Shown: in pieces, positions 26,215 through 35,769 of the stretch | Layout of the letters: each line of letters begins with the position of its first letter | How positions within the stretch are numbered: position 1 is the first letter of the stretch | NCBI RefSeq assembly: GCF_017809215.1 | Contig: NZ_CP065424.1 | Span: 3,628,001-3,692,000 of the forward strand | Direction of reading: 5' to 3' | Length of the DNA stretch: 64,000 bases | Source: Heyndrickxia oleronia | GTDB taxonomy: Bacteria; Bacillota; Bacilli; Bacillales; Bacillaceae_C | The notes under the pieces: generated by a model | What the model was told of the DNA's origin: nothing | What the model saw: only the letters and a program-made list of their open reading frames with translations | Databases searched by the model: none | Program-made: the position numbers and the translations under genes

Positions 26215-26518
26215 CCAGATTCTCTCCTATATCTTTATACTAGCAGATCATTCTTTACAGTATTTCCTGAAAGCCTAGTTGAAGTACTTTATCCCAAATG
26301 TCCTTAATAGTACATCAAAGTAGCGTATAACTGATTATTTCAATCTGTTTATTTTATTTTTATACAGCTACGAAAATTAATTTTTAATTAACAGATATTA
26401 TATCATGTGTTACTACCTTAATAGGGGAAACAAAGTAGATTGGAAAATAATTAAAAATGGACTTTGGTGGCAAAATACTAAAGCAATACTTCTCTTTTAG
26501 GAGGGGGATTTCTGTAAT
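26215..26518. other. Divergent promoter region
   Basis: About 300 bases between the Crp/Fnr gene (minus) and the CBO0543 gene (plus). Beyond AGGAGGGGG before 26519 I see no repeat, hairpin or gene. Confidence 0.4.
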
Positions 26519-27022
26519 ATGGTAAAGGAGTACATGATATTGGCAGCAATGTGGCTATTCGGAACGATTGGCTTTATTCTGTTTATACCACAAAAGGATC
26601 GGCGCAAGGGGTTATTAGCTGCGATTATGTTTCAAGCATTGATTTGGCTGTGTGATATGCCTTCTTTTACATATGGTTTATTAAGTGCGCCCGTTCGTAT
26701 ATTTCCTAAAGCAACTGACCTCACGCTTACAATCAATTATTTCTTTTATCCAATATTATTTGCCATTTATTATGTACATAGCAAGTCAATGAACAGTCTT
26801 TGGTTAAAAATTACATCCTTTTTCGTATGGATTTCTATCATCACCATTTATGATTACATTCTCGAAAGATATACAGATTTAATAAAATATGGATCCTTAA
26901 CTTGGTTAGGTATGTGGATTTACATTGGATTCCTTTTTTCTATAAGCCTAGTCTGCTGTAATTGGTTCTATAAGGAAAAAACTCCGATTCAGTCGTACGT
27001 TGGAGGCACTAATGAGGATTGA
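26519..27022 (+). CDS. CBO0543 family membrane protein, first copy
   Basis: A 167-residue protein with five predicted helices. LLSAPVRIFPKATDLTLTINY and ILERYTDLIKY match the CBO0543 family of small Firmicute membrane proteins (conserved basic-aromatic segment, then E-RYT-LI-Y). The function of the family is unknown. GGAGGGGG precedes the start. It overlaps the second copy by 11 bp. Confidence 0.78.
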   Translation: MVKEYMILAAMWLFGTIGFILFIPQKDRRKGLLAAIMFQALIWLCDMPSFTYGLLSAPVRIFPKATDLTLTINYFFYPILFAIYYVHSKSMNSLWLKITSFFVWISIITIYDYILERYTDLIKYGSLTWLGMWIYIGFLFSISLVCCNWFYKEKTPIQSYVGGTNED

Positions 27023-27479
27023 ATGGTGGATTTTGTTATCCTTGTATGCAGTAACAACAGGAATTCTTTTTTTTATACCTAAAAATAAAATTCGACTTGC
27101 AGTAGTTGCCTTTTTGTTTAAACAGGTCATTACTTTTCTTGTAGGTCTATTGGTCGTAGAATTGGGACTGATTGAATATCCTATTCGGTCATTTGCTTCA
27201 ATTAATCGGACTAGCTTTGACTATGAATTTTATTTCTTTCCAGTCACATGTGCCGTTTTTAATGTATGGTATCCAAATCATCGAAGTCCCCTTATCCAGT
27301 TGGTTTATTATATAGTTTTCAGCACAGTATTGACGATCGGTGAAATAATTTTAGAAAAATACACCGAACTCATTCATTACATACATTGGGAATGGTATAT
27401 CAGCTGGATTACAATTTTTATTTCATTTTTTATAGTACGGAGATTTTGTATTTGGTTTTTTTCAAAATCTATAATTTGA
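27012..27479 (+). CDS. CBO0543 family membrane protein, second copy
   Basis: A 155-residue paralog of the preceding gene, with the same family features (EYPIRSFASINRTSFDYEF and ILEKYTELIHY). The ATG at 27012 has GGAGG 6 bp upstream, inside the end of the first copy, so the two are coupled. Tandem pairs suggest a heteromeric membrane complex, but that is inference. Confidence 0.78.
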   Translation: MRIEWWILLSLYAVTTGILFFIPKNKIRLAVVAFLFKQVITFLVGLLVVELGLIEYPIRSFASINRTSFDYEFYFFPVTCAVFNVWYPNHRSPLIQLVYYIVFSTVLTIGEIILEKYTELIHYIHWEWYISWITIFISFFIVRRFCIWFFSKSII

Positions 27480-27549
27480 TATTTGGGCTATTAATACTAG
27501 TAGAGTTTTTCTAAGCTGAAGCACAGTATTGTAATCAAATAAATTTATC

Positions 27550-27580
27550 TTGACTTGGTGTTCACTCCAAGTTGTATTCT
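27550..27580 (+). promoter_or_regulatory. MerR-type promoter with a 19-bp spacer
   Basis: -35 TTGACT (27550-27555) and -10 TATTCT (27575-27580) are 19 bp apart, too long for unaided RNA polymerase. The spacer holds the palindrome ACTTGG-8-CCAAGT (27553-27572). This is the classic MerR-family operator; a MerR gene lies just downstream of the controlled gene. Confidence 0.78.
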
Positions 27581-27615
27581 GTGTTTACTATTGGAACACA
27601 GAAAGGAAGAACAGA

Positions 27616-28458
27616 ATGAACGCACAAAATAAAGTAGTTTTGATTACAGGGGCTAACTCTGGGGTTGGCTTGGAGCTGACGAAAAATCTGTTATCCCAAG
27701 GAATGGAAGTAATTTCTTTAATACGATCTGAATTTCCAAATGACCACCCAATAATCATTCATGCTCTTAAAAAGAAACAGTTAAGAATATATAAAGCTGA
27801 CTTAGCCGATTTCTCCAGCCTAAGAAACGTACTAGGTCAGATTAAGAAAAGAGAGGCCAAGATTGACTTGCTTTTCAATAATGCAGGAGTTTGTTTTGCT
27901 GAATACAAATATTCCAAACAAGGGCGTGAAATACATTTTGAAGTTAATACATTAATACCCTACATCATTACGTTGGAACTTAAAGAACTGTTACTACAGG
28001 GCCAGGATAAAACGATCATTAATACCTCTTCCAATTCTTTATTATTTTTAAAGCAATTTGACTTAAATACAGTAATCGATCCTAAGCTCATTCCATTTAA
28101 AAAGATTATAGGTCCATATGGGAATAGTAAATTAGCCCTTTCCCTGTGGACAAATGGAATTGCTCCGAAGCTATTGATTGAGGGAATAAAAATCCGTAGT
28201 GTCTGTCCAGGACCAAACAGAACGAAGTTGACTAAGGGCAAAAGAATACCCAGTTACCTCATTCCAATAAGAAACCTTATTTTTTCGCCGCCAAGTAAAG
28301 GTGCATCTCGATTATACGATGCTGCTTTCGATTTCAACAGTGAAACTACTGGGATTTTTATAAACAAGGGCAAAGAAACTGTAATTAAATTCTCGGAGTA
28401 TGAGGGGACGATTCTTAATCGGCTGCATGATATTTACAAAAATGAGTTTCTCGTATAG
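27616..28458 (+). CDS. Short-chain dehydrogenase/reductase
   Basis: A 280-residue SDR oxidoreductase with cofactor motif TGANSGVG (residues 12-19), NNAG (about 88-91) and catalytic YGNSK (Tyr about 168, Lys about 172) preceded by a Ser-rich strand. GAAAGG lies before the ATG at 27616; an upstream extension would include the promoter. The sequence resembles retinol-dehydrogenase-like SDRs. A long-spacer MerR promoter and a downstream MerR gene suggest induction by a reactive aldehyde or other electrophile. Confidence 0.85.
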   Translation: MNAQNKVVLITGANSGVGLELTKNLLSQGMEVISLIRSEFPNDHPIIIHALKKKQLRIYKADLADFSSLRNVLGQIKKREAKIDLLFNNAGVCFAEYKYSKQGREIHFEVNTLIPYIITLELKELLLQGQDKTIINTSSNSLLFLKQFDLNTVIDPKLIPFKKIIGPYGNSKLALSLWTNGIAPKLLIEGIKIRSVCPGPNRTKLTKGKRIPSYLIPIRNLIFSPPSKGASRLYDAAFDFNSETTGIFINKGKETVIKFSEYEGTILNRLHDIYKNEFLV

Positions 28459-28539
28459 TTTTTAATTACATCTATTAGGCTGTAGATTACGGTGAATTGA
28501 ATTCTAACATATAATAAAATCAAGTTAGTAGGTGATGAT

Positions 28540-28935
28540 TTGGGTACATATTCTATCAAGCAAGTATCTAAGAAATCCGGTTTAACCGAAGATGCGATTC
28601 GCTATTATGAAAAAATCGGTTTGCTTCCTTATGCAAAAAGAAAACTGAATGGACATCGAATATACGATGAAGAAGATATAGAGAGAATGGAACTAATCAT
28701 TTGTCTAAAAAAAACAGGAATGTCATTAAATGAGATGAAACATATTTTACAATATCCTGTAAAAGATAAACTTAGTTCTACTCCCGAGTTAAAAAGTACT
28801 CTTTTAGAATATAAAGAAAAAGTCATGACTCAAATACATGATCTTCAAAGTATTGTGGCGTTTATTGATGCTAAGCTAGAGAACGATGAAACGCTATTTC
28901 GTCCACAAATAAATAAAGGCAACAAATATGGTTAG
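28540..28935 (+). CDS. MerR-family transcriptional regulator
   Basis: A 131-residue regulator with the MerR helix-turn-helix (SIKQVSKKSGLTEDAIRYYE) and wing, then a coiled-coil dimerisation helix. It starts with TTG at 28540 with TAGGTGATG upstream. There is no cysteine in the C-terminal part, so metal sensing is unlikely; it resembles the AdhR-like subgroup. The matching operator lies in the promoter of the SDR gene upstream. Confidence 0.88.
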   Translation: MGTYSIKQVSKKSGLTEDAIRYYEKIGLLPYAKRKLNGHRIYDEEDIERMELIICLKKTGMSLNEMKHILQYPVKDKLSSTPELKSTLLEYKEKVMTQIHDLQSIVAFIDAKLENDETLFRPQINKGNKYG

Positions 28936-29140
28936 TGCAGGACATGCGTTTTAACTGTAGGTAGAGGTTTGAATACAGAAAACACTAACCATTTGAAATT
29001 CAACGTAGTACTTAAAGCAAAACACTTGCTTACATAGATTAAGTAGAATAAAAAGATGCGGTTTTATTAAATAAAATGCTTTTTGTCCAATTTAATGATA
29101 CAGTTAGTAAGAAAATTTTTAAAGTGGGAAGGCGAACAAT

Positions 29141-29518
29141 ATGATTGAAATAAAAACATCTCCACTAAGTGATGGAGAATTCAATAGAGGGGTATTTGCG
29201 ACATGTGATATCAAAAAAGGACAACTTATCCATGAAGCACCTGTCATTTCTTATCCAAACGACCAGCATCAATACATTGAACATACCATACTCGCTGATT
29301 ACGCTTTTGAGTATGGCATAAATCATTCTGCGATCCTTCTTGGTTATGGAATGTTGTTTAACCATTCTTATGAACCTAATGCAATTTATGAGATTAACTT
29401 TAAAAATCACACATTTGATTTCTTTGCTTACACAGATATAAAAGCTGGGGATGAGATTCTAATCAATTATAATGGTGATGTGGATGACAAAGAACAGCTC
29501 TGGTTTAATCAGGACTAA
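29141..29518 (+). CDS. SET-domain protein
   Basis: A 125-residue protein consisting almost entirely of a SET domain: RGVFATCDIKKGQLIHEAPVI, then GYGMLFNHSYEPNA with the Asn-His of the cofactor site, and GDEILINYNGD. SET domains usually methylate lysine side chains with S-adenosylmethionine. Bacterial stand-alone versions are of unknown target. GGAAGG precedes the ATG. Confidence 0.85.
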   Translation: MIEIKTSPLSDGEFNRGVFATCDIKKGQLIHEAPVISYPNDQHQYIEHTILADYAFEYGINHSAILLGYGMLFNHSYEPNAIYEINFKNHTFDFFAYTDIKAGDEILINYNGDVDDKEQLWFNQD

Positions 29519-29652
29519 AAAGATAACAAAATAAACGATTGGTTTAAATGTATGTTAGCTCATATGATGATGAGATGACTACTTTTACTCATAATAAAAC
29601 GGTTGCTATAAAAAGCCTCCGTTTTAGCGATAAAATATTGAGGTGTTAAAGA

Positions 29653-29862
29653 ATGAATAAACGATGGACAATCGATAAAATTAAGGATTTCGTTGAGAAG
29701 AATTCAGATAGTAAGTTGTTAACGACTGAATTTCATGGTTTTTCTCAAAAGTTACAATTTAAATGTGCATGTGGCAGCAATTTTGAAAAAACATTTACGA
29801 AATTTAAAAATAATCATCAACGTAAATGTGACGTATGCCAACCGCCAAAAGCATCCCGTTAA
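29653..29862 (+). CDS. Small zinc-ribbon-like protein
   Basis: A 69-residue basic protein with two Cys pairs, FKCACGSNF and KCDVCQP, separated by a Lys/Phe-rich segment. It looks like the treble-clef zinc ribbons found at the ends of phage and mobile endonucleases. There is no catalytic domain. The ribosome binding site (TTGAGGTG) is good. It may be a relic of a larger protein or a free-standing nucleic-acid-binding module. Confidence 0.6.
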   Translation: MNKRWTIDKIKDFVEKNSDSKLLTTEFHGFSQKLQFKCACGSNFEKTFTKFKNNHQRKCDVCQPPKASR

Positions 29863-29927
29863 ACGTATCCTCCATACGAGATTGCTTTATTTCTTTTAGG
29901 GAACTTTATGTTTTATTAAAATTACTT

Positions 29928-29974
29928 AAAAACACCTTACTCCTATTATCTTCTTGGCGGTAAGGTGTTTTTTT
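29928..29974 (+). terminator. Terminator after the zinc-ribbon gene
   Basis: AAACACCTTAC pairs with GTAAGGTGTTT and runs into TTTTTTT. Confidence 0.85.
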
Positions 29975-29999
29975 GATACTTTTGGACTCCCCCCTCTAA

Positions 30000-30158
30000 A
30001 TGAAACATGGACAATTAGCAAGTCCTTGTTTTTACACATTGTGTACTTGTAAAAGATGTGAGAACCATGATTATGGTTCTCCTAATGAAATGAAGATACA
30101 TGCGGATTTACAGTATCAAGGAAAATGCAATATTAACAATCCTAATTTCTATATGTAA
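30000..30158 (+). other. Possible small Cys-rich ORF ending in a long hairpin
   Basis: An ATG at 30000 opens a 52-codon frame with a Cys cluster (CFYTLCTCKRCEN) and one further Cys. No ribosome binding site is visible, so translation is doubtful. Its last codons lie in a perfect 16-bp inverted repeat (AACAATCCTAATTTCT 30136-30151, AGAAATTAGGATTGTT 30164-30179). The rest of the 29863-30542 gap shows only AT-rich DNA. Confidence 0.3.
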
Positions 30159-30542
30159 TACTGAGAAATTAGGATTGTTGTGAATTTGAAGGAAAGTACG
30201 ATGTTAGTAATAAAGGCGCGAAGTTTCGAAAATAGTTGCAAGATTTTTATTTTATTCTTATCAATGCAATTTGAGCTTTCTTGTTGACTATACGAATTTA
30301 ATTTAATATAATTATCTCGAATTAGAGATACTTTATCTCAAGATATTTTAAATTATTTTAAATGCTCTTGTTCATATTTGTGTAAATATTAAATACTCAG
30401 GATACATTAAAAGAGAATGGTGTTAGTATTTCTAAAGTAGTTTGGACAAGCTCAGCTGTGTTTAAATGTTTACGAAATTAAATACATTTTCTTCAAGAAA
30501 TATTATTTTGAAGGATAGTAAAATTTAGGAGGAAGTAAGACT

Positions 30543-31142
30543 ATGACTAAAGATTTCTATACTGCACTTAAAGAAAGACGTTCTTACTATGGAATTAATA
30601 AGGAAGTACAAGTATCAGACGAAAGAATTAAAGAAATAGTAGAATTTGCTGTAAAATACACTCCGTCAGCTTTCAATTCTCAAACTGCACGTTTAGTTGT
30701 TTTAACTGGTGAAGCACATAATAAATTATGGGACATTACAACTGAAACATTAAGAAAAGTAGTTGGTAACGGAGACTTTACAGGAACTCAACAGAAAATG
30801 GATTCCTTTAAAGCAGGTTATGGAACAGTATTATTCTTTGAAGATGAGGCCGTAGTTAAATCACTTCAAGAACAATTTGCTTTATATGCTGATAACTTTC
30901 CAATTTGGTCAAACCAAGCATCAGGAATGCACCAATTAGTGGTGTGGACAGCATTGGAATCAGAGGGATTAGGAGCATCTTTACAACATTATAATCCCCT
31001 AATTGATGATGAAGTGAAAAAAGAATGGAATATTCCTGGTAATTGGAAGCTTATTGCGCAAATGCCATTTGGTAATCCAACAGCTCCAGTGGGTGAAAAA
31101 GAATTCCAACCACTTGAAGACCGTGTAAAATTTTATAAATAA
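30543..31142 (+). CDS. Nitroreductase-family protein
   Basis: A 199-residue FMN-dependent enzyme of the nitroreductase superfamily. The N-terminal LKERRSYYGINKE and PSAFNSQTARLVVLTG segments contact the flavin phosphate; the C-terminal LGASLQHYNP and MPFGNPTAPV segments are also typical. Members reduce nitro groups, quinones or related substrates with NAD(P)H. GGAGG precedes the ATG. It stands alone. Confidence 0.85.
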   Translation: MTKDFYTALKERRSYYGINKEVQVSDERIKEIVEFAVKYTPSAFNSQTARLVVLTGEAHNKLWDITTETLRKVVGNGDFTGTQQKMDSFKAGYGTVLFFEDEAVVKSLQEQFALYADNFPIWSNQASGMHQLVVWTALESEGLGASLQHYNPLIDDEVKKEWNIPGNWKLIAQMPFGNPTAPVGEKEFQPLEDRVKFYK

Positions 31143-31337
31143 GACGATTTAAAAAGTGAACCTTTTTTTAGAAATTACATTTTTTATCTAGACGTATTGA
31201 AAAATCTATTTTATTCACTGACCGTCCATGATGAAAGTGTAGCAATCGACTTATACGGTTTTATCTTTAATGATGTAAAAACAGCTGTAGAACGATTGCG
31301 GATTATTTGAAGAAAGATCAATAATAGTGATTAGTGA

Positions 31338-31366
31338 GCATTCCTTTAACAAGGGATGCTTTTTTA
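31338..31366 (+). terminator. Terminator, GCATTCCTT/AAGGGATGC type
   Basis: GCATTCCTT and AAGGGATGC form a stem with one G-T pair, followed by TTTTTTA. It differs by a single base from the terminator at 61967 on the opposite strand. Confidence 0.8.
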
Positions 31367-31606
31367 TTTAAATGATATAAAGATTTTACCCTAAATCAGC
31401 TCTTCTGATTGGAAGAAGTTTTGTTACAAACCCGGACCTGATAATTTGTTAAAATTATCTAATACAAAAACCATTATTTCGAAGAAGAAGCAAATGCAGT
31501 TTCATAAATACCATACTAACAGTGTTACGAAAATACTCGTTCATCATCTGTATTTTATGACTCTTACCTTCTATCAAAACACGATCTTATCATACTTTTA
31601 ATTCCA

Positions 31607-31644
31607 AAAATAAAAGTCCTGTTACATTTCTTCTGTAACAAGAC
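31607..31644 (-). terminator. Terminator of the MFS gene at 31706
   Basis: On the minus strand GTCTTGTTACA pairs with TGTAACAGGAC and is followed by TTTTATTTTT. Confidence 0.8.
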
Positions 31645-31705
31645 TTTACTTAAGATCCATTCAATTCCGTTCATTCTTTAAAAAGTGATTTCTTTTAAAC
31701 CTCTA

Positions 31706-32977
31706 TTAAGCATTCCCTCTACGAGACCAGATGACAATTGGTATAAGAAGTAAGGATAAAAGACCCCCACCTAAAGATAATGCTGTATAACTTGCATTAG
31801 CTACCACCATTCCCGAAAGAGCTCCACCAGAAGCCCCTGCTAATGCGATAAAAACATCGAGGGTTCCTTGTATTTTTGCTCGGGTTGAAGGCTCTGTAGA
31901 ATCAACTATTTGAGCCGTTCCACTAATTAAACCAAAGTTCCACCCTAATCCAAGTAAAGATAGAGCAATTATTAATAGAACAAGAGAATCGCTTGGTGCT
32001 AATGCTGCTAGCAGGCCAGCGCATAACAATGTAATCCCTGATGCTATACTCATTGCTGTTCGTCCAATTTTATCAACAAGGATGCCTGTGACAAGTGAAG
32101 GAAGATACATTGCGCCTATATGAAATCCTATCACTAATCCTACCTCAGATAATCCATGCCCATGATGCTTCATATGGACTGGTGTCATCGTCATAATAGC
32201 AACCATCACAATTTGAGTTAGAACCATGACTGTTGCACCAACCATAAGACCGCTTTTATTTCTTGAACTATTGACAGATTCTGATTTATTTCCATGCCCT
32301 TTAACCTGCTTATACGCTGCAATCCTTTTGGCAATTTCTAATGGGTCAGGACGCAACATAGTAAAAAGCACTATCCCTGCCAAGATAAATGCTGTAGCTG
32401 ATAAGATAAATGGACCCGTAAGAGAAGGCACACCTATAAACACTGCGAATTTGCCCATAATTTCTACTAAATTCGGTCCTGCCACTGCCCCAAATGTTGT
32501 CATCACCATTGTTGTACTAATCGCAGTTGCTCGCTGTTTACTATTTGCTAAGTCAGTCCCCGCATAACGAGCTTGTAAATTGGTTGCAGTTCCTGCCCCA
32601 TAAATTAAGAGCGATGCAAATAATAAAATGACACTATTCATCATGGCAGCAATAACTACGCCAATTGCTCCGAGTCCACCTACAATAAAACCAGTTGATA
32701 AACCTGTACGACGCCCATAACGTTGTGAAAGTTTTCCTACGAGAAAAGCCGCACCCGCTGAACCCAAAGTAATTAAAGCAGATGGAACTCCTGCATAGGC
32801 ATCTGTTCCAAGCATTTGTTGTGCCAAAAGAGCACCTACCGTAACTCCTGCTGCAAGTCCTGCCCCACCAAATATTTGTGACAAGCTCACGACAAATAAC
32901 ACGCGTCTATATATTTTTTTTAGCTGTTCTGGCGAATCTATAAAACTCTCAAAGGAAGCTTGCTCTTTTGCCAACAT
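31706..32977 (-). CDS. MFS transporter
   Basis: A 423-residue major facilitator with twelve predicted helices. The loop 2-3 signature GKLSQRYGRRTG and a long central cytoplasmic loop (residues about 215-245) are present. The substrate is unknown; the protein resembles drug/H+ antiporters rather than sugar carriers. It is monocistronic, bounded downstream by a clear terminator. Confidence 0.85.
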   Translation of the reverse strand: MLAKEQASFESFIDSPEQLKKIYRRVLFVVSLSQIFGGAGLAAGVTVGALLAQQMLGTDAYAGVPSALITLGSAGAAFLVGKLSQRYGRRTGLSTGFIVGGLGAIGVVIAAMMNSVILLFASLLIYGAGTATNLQARYAGTDLANSKQRATAISTTMVMTTFGAVAGPNLVEIMGKFAVFIGVPSLTGPFILSATAFILAGIVLFTMLRPDPLEIAKRIAAYKQVKGHGNKSESVNSSRNKSGLMVGATVMVLTQIVMVAIMTMTPVHMKHHGHGLSEVGLVIGFHIGAMYLPSLVTGILVDKIGRTAMSIASGITLLCAGLLAALAPSDSLVLLIIALSLLGLGWNFGLISGTAQIVDSTEPSTRAKIQGTLDVFIALAGASGGALSGMVVANASYTALSLGGGLLSLLLIPIVIWSRRGNA

Positions 32978-33214
32978 TCATATACACCTGCTTAGATTGA
33001 TTTGTTTTGCTTTAGAATAGCATTTTTTACAAAAGCTTCCAAAAATAATGTTTGGTTTGGAGGCTCAGTATGAAACCACTTTCTATCAAAATTACATTTA
33101 AAGTCCTAATATGTATAATATGAAAATAGATAGACAATTAGCCTATTTAATTAAATACTTTAACAAAAAAAGCGTCAATCCTTCCTGGACCAACACCCGA
33201 TATTCAGCTGATTT

Positions 33215-33922
33215 TTAACATCTTACATATTTACGTTTAAAACCAAGCCTATCTCTATCAATTTCTTTTTGGATATTTTCGTAAGCATTTAGGAAACTAC
33301 TTTTTTTCTTGTCCCGTTTAACTTCTACTATACCCACTTCCTTTGCTGTCGTGACTGCTTTTTCATGTAATGGCAAAAAGGATACCCCCACAGTATATAG
33401 AAAATTATTCATAGCAGATTTTGTTCTTTCTGGAGAATGATGAATCATATTTTTCACCATATCAAGCATAGTGGAAATCTTACTTTCGGAAAACTCATGG
33501 TCCGATCGATTTCCTAAAAGCCAGCAGTAGCAACTCCATCCCGCTGACATTTTTAACTCGTCCCCGCTTGCAATCCATTTATCAGCAACATCTTGTGCAA
33601 TATCAGATTCTGATAATGTTACTGCCACTACATAATCGGACAGCATATAAAAATATGCTCCATCGATCCAACGATCATAATCCGATTCAGTCATTGCTTT
33701 TGGGTCAGCAATAATTCCGGCAAAGTACATCGCATCATAATTACCGGTGGAATACAGCTTTTCAGCTAGAGGTTGATTTATTTTTATTTTCTTTGCCATT
33801 GGTTTCATAGCACCTGTAGCTACCCCAAAAAGAGGTTCGTGCGCACCGTTGGAAATATAGATTTTTTTCGTTCGTTCCTTCCCGAGATTCTCAAGCTCCT
33901 GCATAACTGTTTCGAAATCCAT
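33215..33922 (-). CDS. DNA alkylation repair protein, AlkD-like
   Basis: A helical HEAT-repeat protein of 235 residues in the DNA alkylation repair (AlkC/AlkD) superfamily. SNGAHEPLFGVATGAMKPMA near the N-terminus and the central MYFAGIIADPKAMTESDYDRW segment fit that group, as do aromatic residues in the middle (SAGWSCYCWLLGN). Classical AlkD enzymes excise alkylated bases; this member lies outside the best characterised ones, so glycosylase activity is not certain. The ATG at 33922 has AAGGATG upstream. Confidence 0.8.
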   Translation of the reverse strand: MDFETVMQELENLGKERTKKIYISNGAHEPLFGVATGAMKPMAKKIKINQPLAEKLYSTGNYDAMYFAGIIADPKAMTESDYDRWIDGAYFYMLSDYVVAVTLSESDIAQDVADKWIASGDELKMSAGWSCYCWLLGNRSDHEFSESKISTMLDMVKNMIHHSPERTKSAMNNFLYTVGVSFLPLHEKAVTTAKEVGIVEVKRDKKKSSFLNAYENIQKEIDRDRLGFKRKYVRC

Positions 33923-34127
33923 CAATTAGCACATCCTTACTTTCATCCTCGTCTTTTAATTGCATTAAGTTTATATTTTATCATGTTCACCATTCTTCTC
34001 AAGTTTACCATTAATCTTATAACTTCAACAAAAAAGGCGTTATTCCTCCTTCTATGAACATCCCTTATTTATTAAGTCCATTAATCAAATAATCTGTAGA
34101 TCCCTTCCTTAGTTTAATCATCCATTT

Positions 34128-34790
34128 ATGTGGACGACTAAACGATTGCTTTATTCAACTTATAAAAAATTTAATACAATAGAAGACAAACTATTCAGTG
34201 AGATGATGGATATGGATAAACGTTTAAAAGAGATATACGGGGCATTGACCTCTACTTTAGGCACAATTGAATCAGCTATAGGAAGTACACCATCTAAATT
34301 GCATGATGATGTAAAGTATTTCTTAAATGTTAAGGGAAATGTCCTTCAGGCAGTGGGAAATGCATTGGAAGTCGATGGTCAAGCTTCTACATCCTTAGAA
34401 AAGATAGGGAATCAAATTCAATCAATAGGAAATTTAACTGTAATAGCTGGATTACTAGTCCATTTAGAAAATCAAGCAGCTCAAAAATTAGTCATTATTG
34501 GGAATATGCTTCAAGCTATTGGCAGTATCATTGGATCCTTCGATGAATTTCAGGATACCACCGAAAATGGTCGCTTACACAACATAATAGGAGGTTTATT
34601 ACAAGGAATAGGTAACTCCATGCAAGCATTGGATGGTGCGTATCAACTCCACATACCAAATAGACCTAAACAGGACTTTAACACTATTGGAGCTCTTGGC
34701 AGCTGGATACAAGCCATAGGTTCTGAAATTTCTTTAATAGGGCAAATCAAAGAAGAGAGTCAAGAGATAAACGAAAATAGAGTGGAATAA
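34128..34790 (+). CDS. DUF6944-type repetitive protein
   Basis: A 220-residue protein built from repeats of about 22-40 residues with the core GN-LQ-IG: NVLQAVGNALE, NQIQSIGNLTV, NMLQAIGSIIG, GLLQGIGNSMQ and SWIQAIGSEIS. The pattern of Gly and hydrophobic residues suggests stacked amphipathic helical hairpins. It matches my memory of the DUF6944 repetitive family of Bacillus. No signal peptide is seen and the start has no clear ribosome binding site, so translation could begin at the Met near 34203. Confidence 0.72.
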   Translation: MWTTKRLLYSTYKKFNTIEDKLFSEMMDMDKRLKEIYGALTSTLGTIESAIGSTPSKLHDDVKYFLNVKGNVLQAVGNALEVDGQASTSLEKIGNQIQSIGNLTVIAGLLVHLENQAAQKLVIIGNMLQAIGSIIGSFDEFQDTTENGRLHNIIGGLLQGIGNSMQALDGAYQLHIPNRPKQDFNTIGALGSWIQAIGSEISLIGQIKEESQEINENRVE

Positions 34791-35089
34791 AGTTAAGAGC
34801 CCATTCATTGATGCCCTGTTTATTTAACAACATGTTAATGCTGAATCAATATTTACATCTCATTCATTATTCTATAGTCGCTAATGCCACCCTTAATTTA
34901 GTGATATGTCTTTAAAAAAGCATAATCTTTTTACTTCTGATTTTCCAAGGACCATTATCTTCATTATTTAGGGATCTTTTGCATGATATGAGATTTCAAA
35001 TGGTCACTATAGCTAACCAGATATCCCTAAAAAAAAATAGTAATGATGTCCTTGTAAGATTATAGTTCACCATCGGTATGATAGAATAA
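34791..35089. other. Intergenic region, nothing evident
   Basis: About 300 bases between convergent genes. I see no clear terminator, repeat or gene. Confidence 0.35.
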
Positions 35090-35587
35090 CTACTTTTGCA
35101 GTTGATTTAAAATCAATTTCAATACATCGTTTTGTGACATATCATTAGTTAAGATCTTTTCTCCATCTACTCCTAGGTAATCATTTGGAGTCCACCAATC
35201 GCGTAAAGAATCTTCTCCGAAATCCATCTTTTTCGAACTTGAGTTATGACGTTTGACTGTTTCCTCAAAAGATAAATCAAAATAATATGTATATGCCTTT
35301 TGATTAAAAAACTGGATTAAGTGATTCAACATTTCACCGTAACGATGTTTATACAGAATACCCTCGACAATAACAAACTCACATTTATCTTTACCGTATT
35401 CAGCGATTTGGCGAATCAAATCAATGGAGAGGTTTCCATCTCTATCATGGACCTTCAACATTTCACGTCGAACAATATCCTGAGAAACCAAGAGCGTTCC
35501 ATGCCCCAAATCATTTTGAAGATTTTTCGCTGTCGTTGTTTTTCCACTCCCTGAGTTTCCTCGGATAATAATTAGCTTAGATTCCAT
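35090..35587 (-). CDS. P-loop kinase-like protein (AAA_33 type)
   Basis: A 165-residue protein with Walker A GNSGSGKTT (residues 10-18), a Walker B-like FVIVEGILY and a lid with KRHNSSSKK. This fold includes zeta toxins, chloramphenicol phosphotransferases and gluconate-type kinases. No antitoxin or other partner is adjacent. GGGGG precedes the ATG. The substrate is unknown. Confidence 0.75.
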   Translation of the reverse strand: MESKLIIIRGNSGSGKTTTAKNLQNDLGHGTLLVSQDIVRREMLKVHDRDGNLSIDLIRQIAEYGKDKCEFVIVEGILYKHRYGEMLNHLIQFFNQKAYTYYFDLSFEETVKRHNSSSKKMDFGEDSLRDWWTPNDYLGVDGEKILTNDMSQNDVLKLILNQLQK

Positions 35588-35769
35588 ATTCTCCCCCTTA
35601 AATTCAACGTCCTATAGACATCTTTATCATGCAGTGGATGAAAGTCAATAACACAAACATCTTAGAATAAAAATTTTAAAGCAAGCCGTGCTGTGATTAA
35701 GTTGAAACTATATCGCTTTTTTTCCAATCCAATGAGCAAAAAACAAAACAGGAACAATTAAAATAATAA

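Larger units (their letters stand above)
31143..31705. other. Intergenic region with two terminators and a gene remnant
   Basis: Holds an open stretch without a start codon (31201-31311, encoding SLTVHDESVAIDLYGFIFND), probably a gene remnant. A plus-strand terminator lies at 31338-31366 and a minus-strand one at 31607-31644. No other feature is visible. Confidence 0.4.

Noticed and set aside
7084..35587. The P-loop proteins at 7084 and 35090 as zeta-type toxins
   Set aside because: Neither has an epsilon-like antitoxin gene beside it; the fold is shared with many housekeeping kinases.
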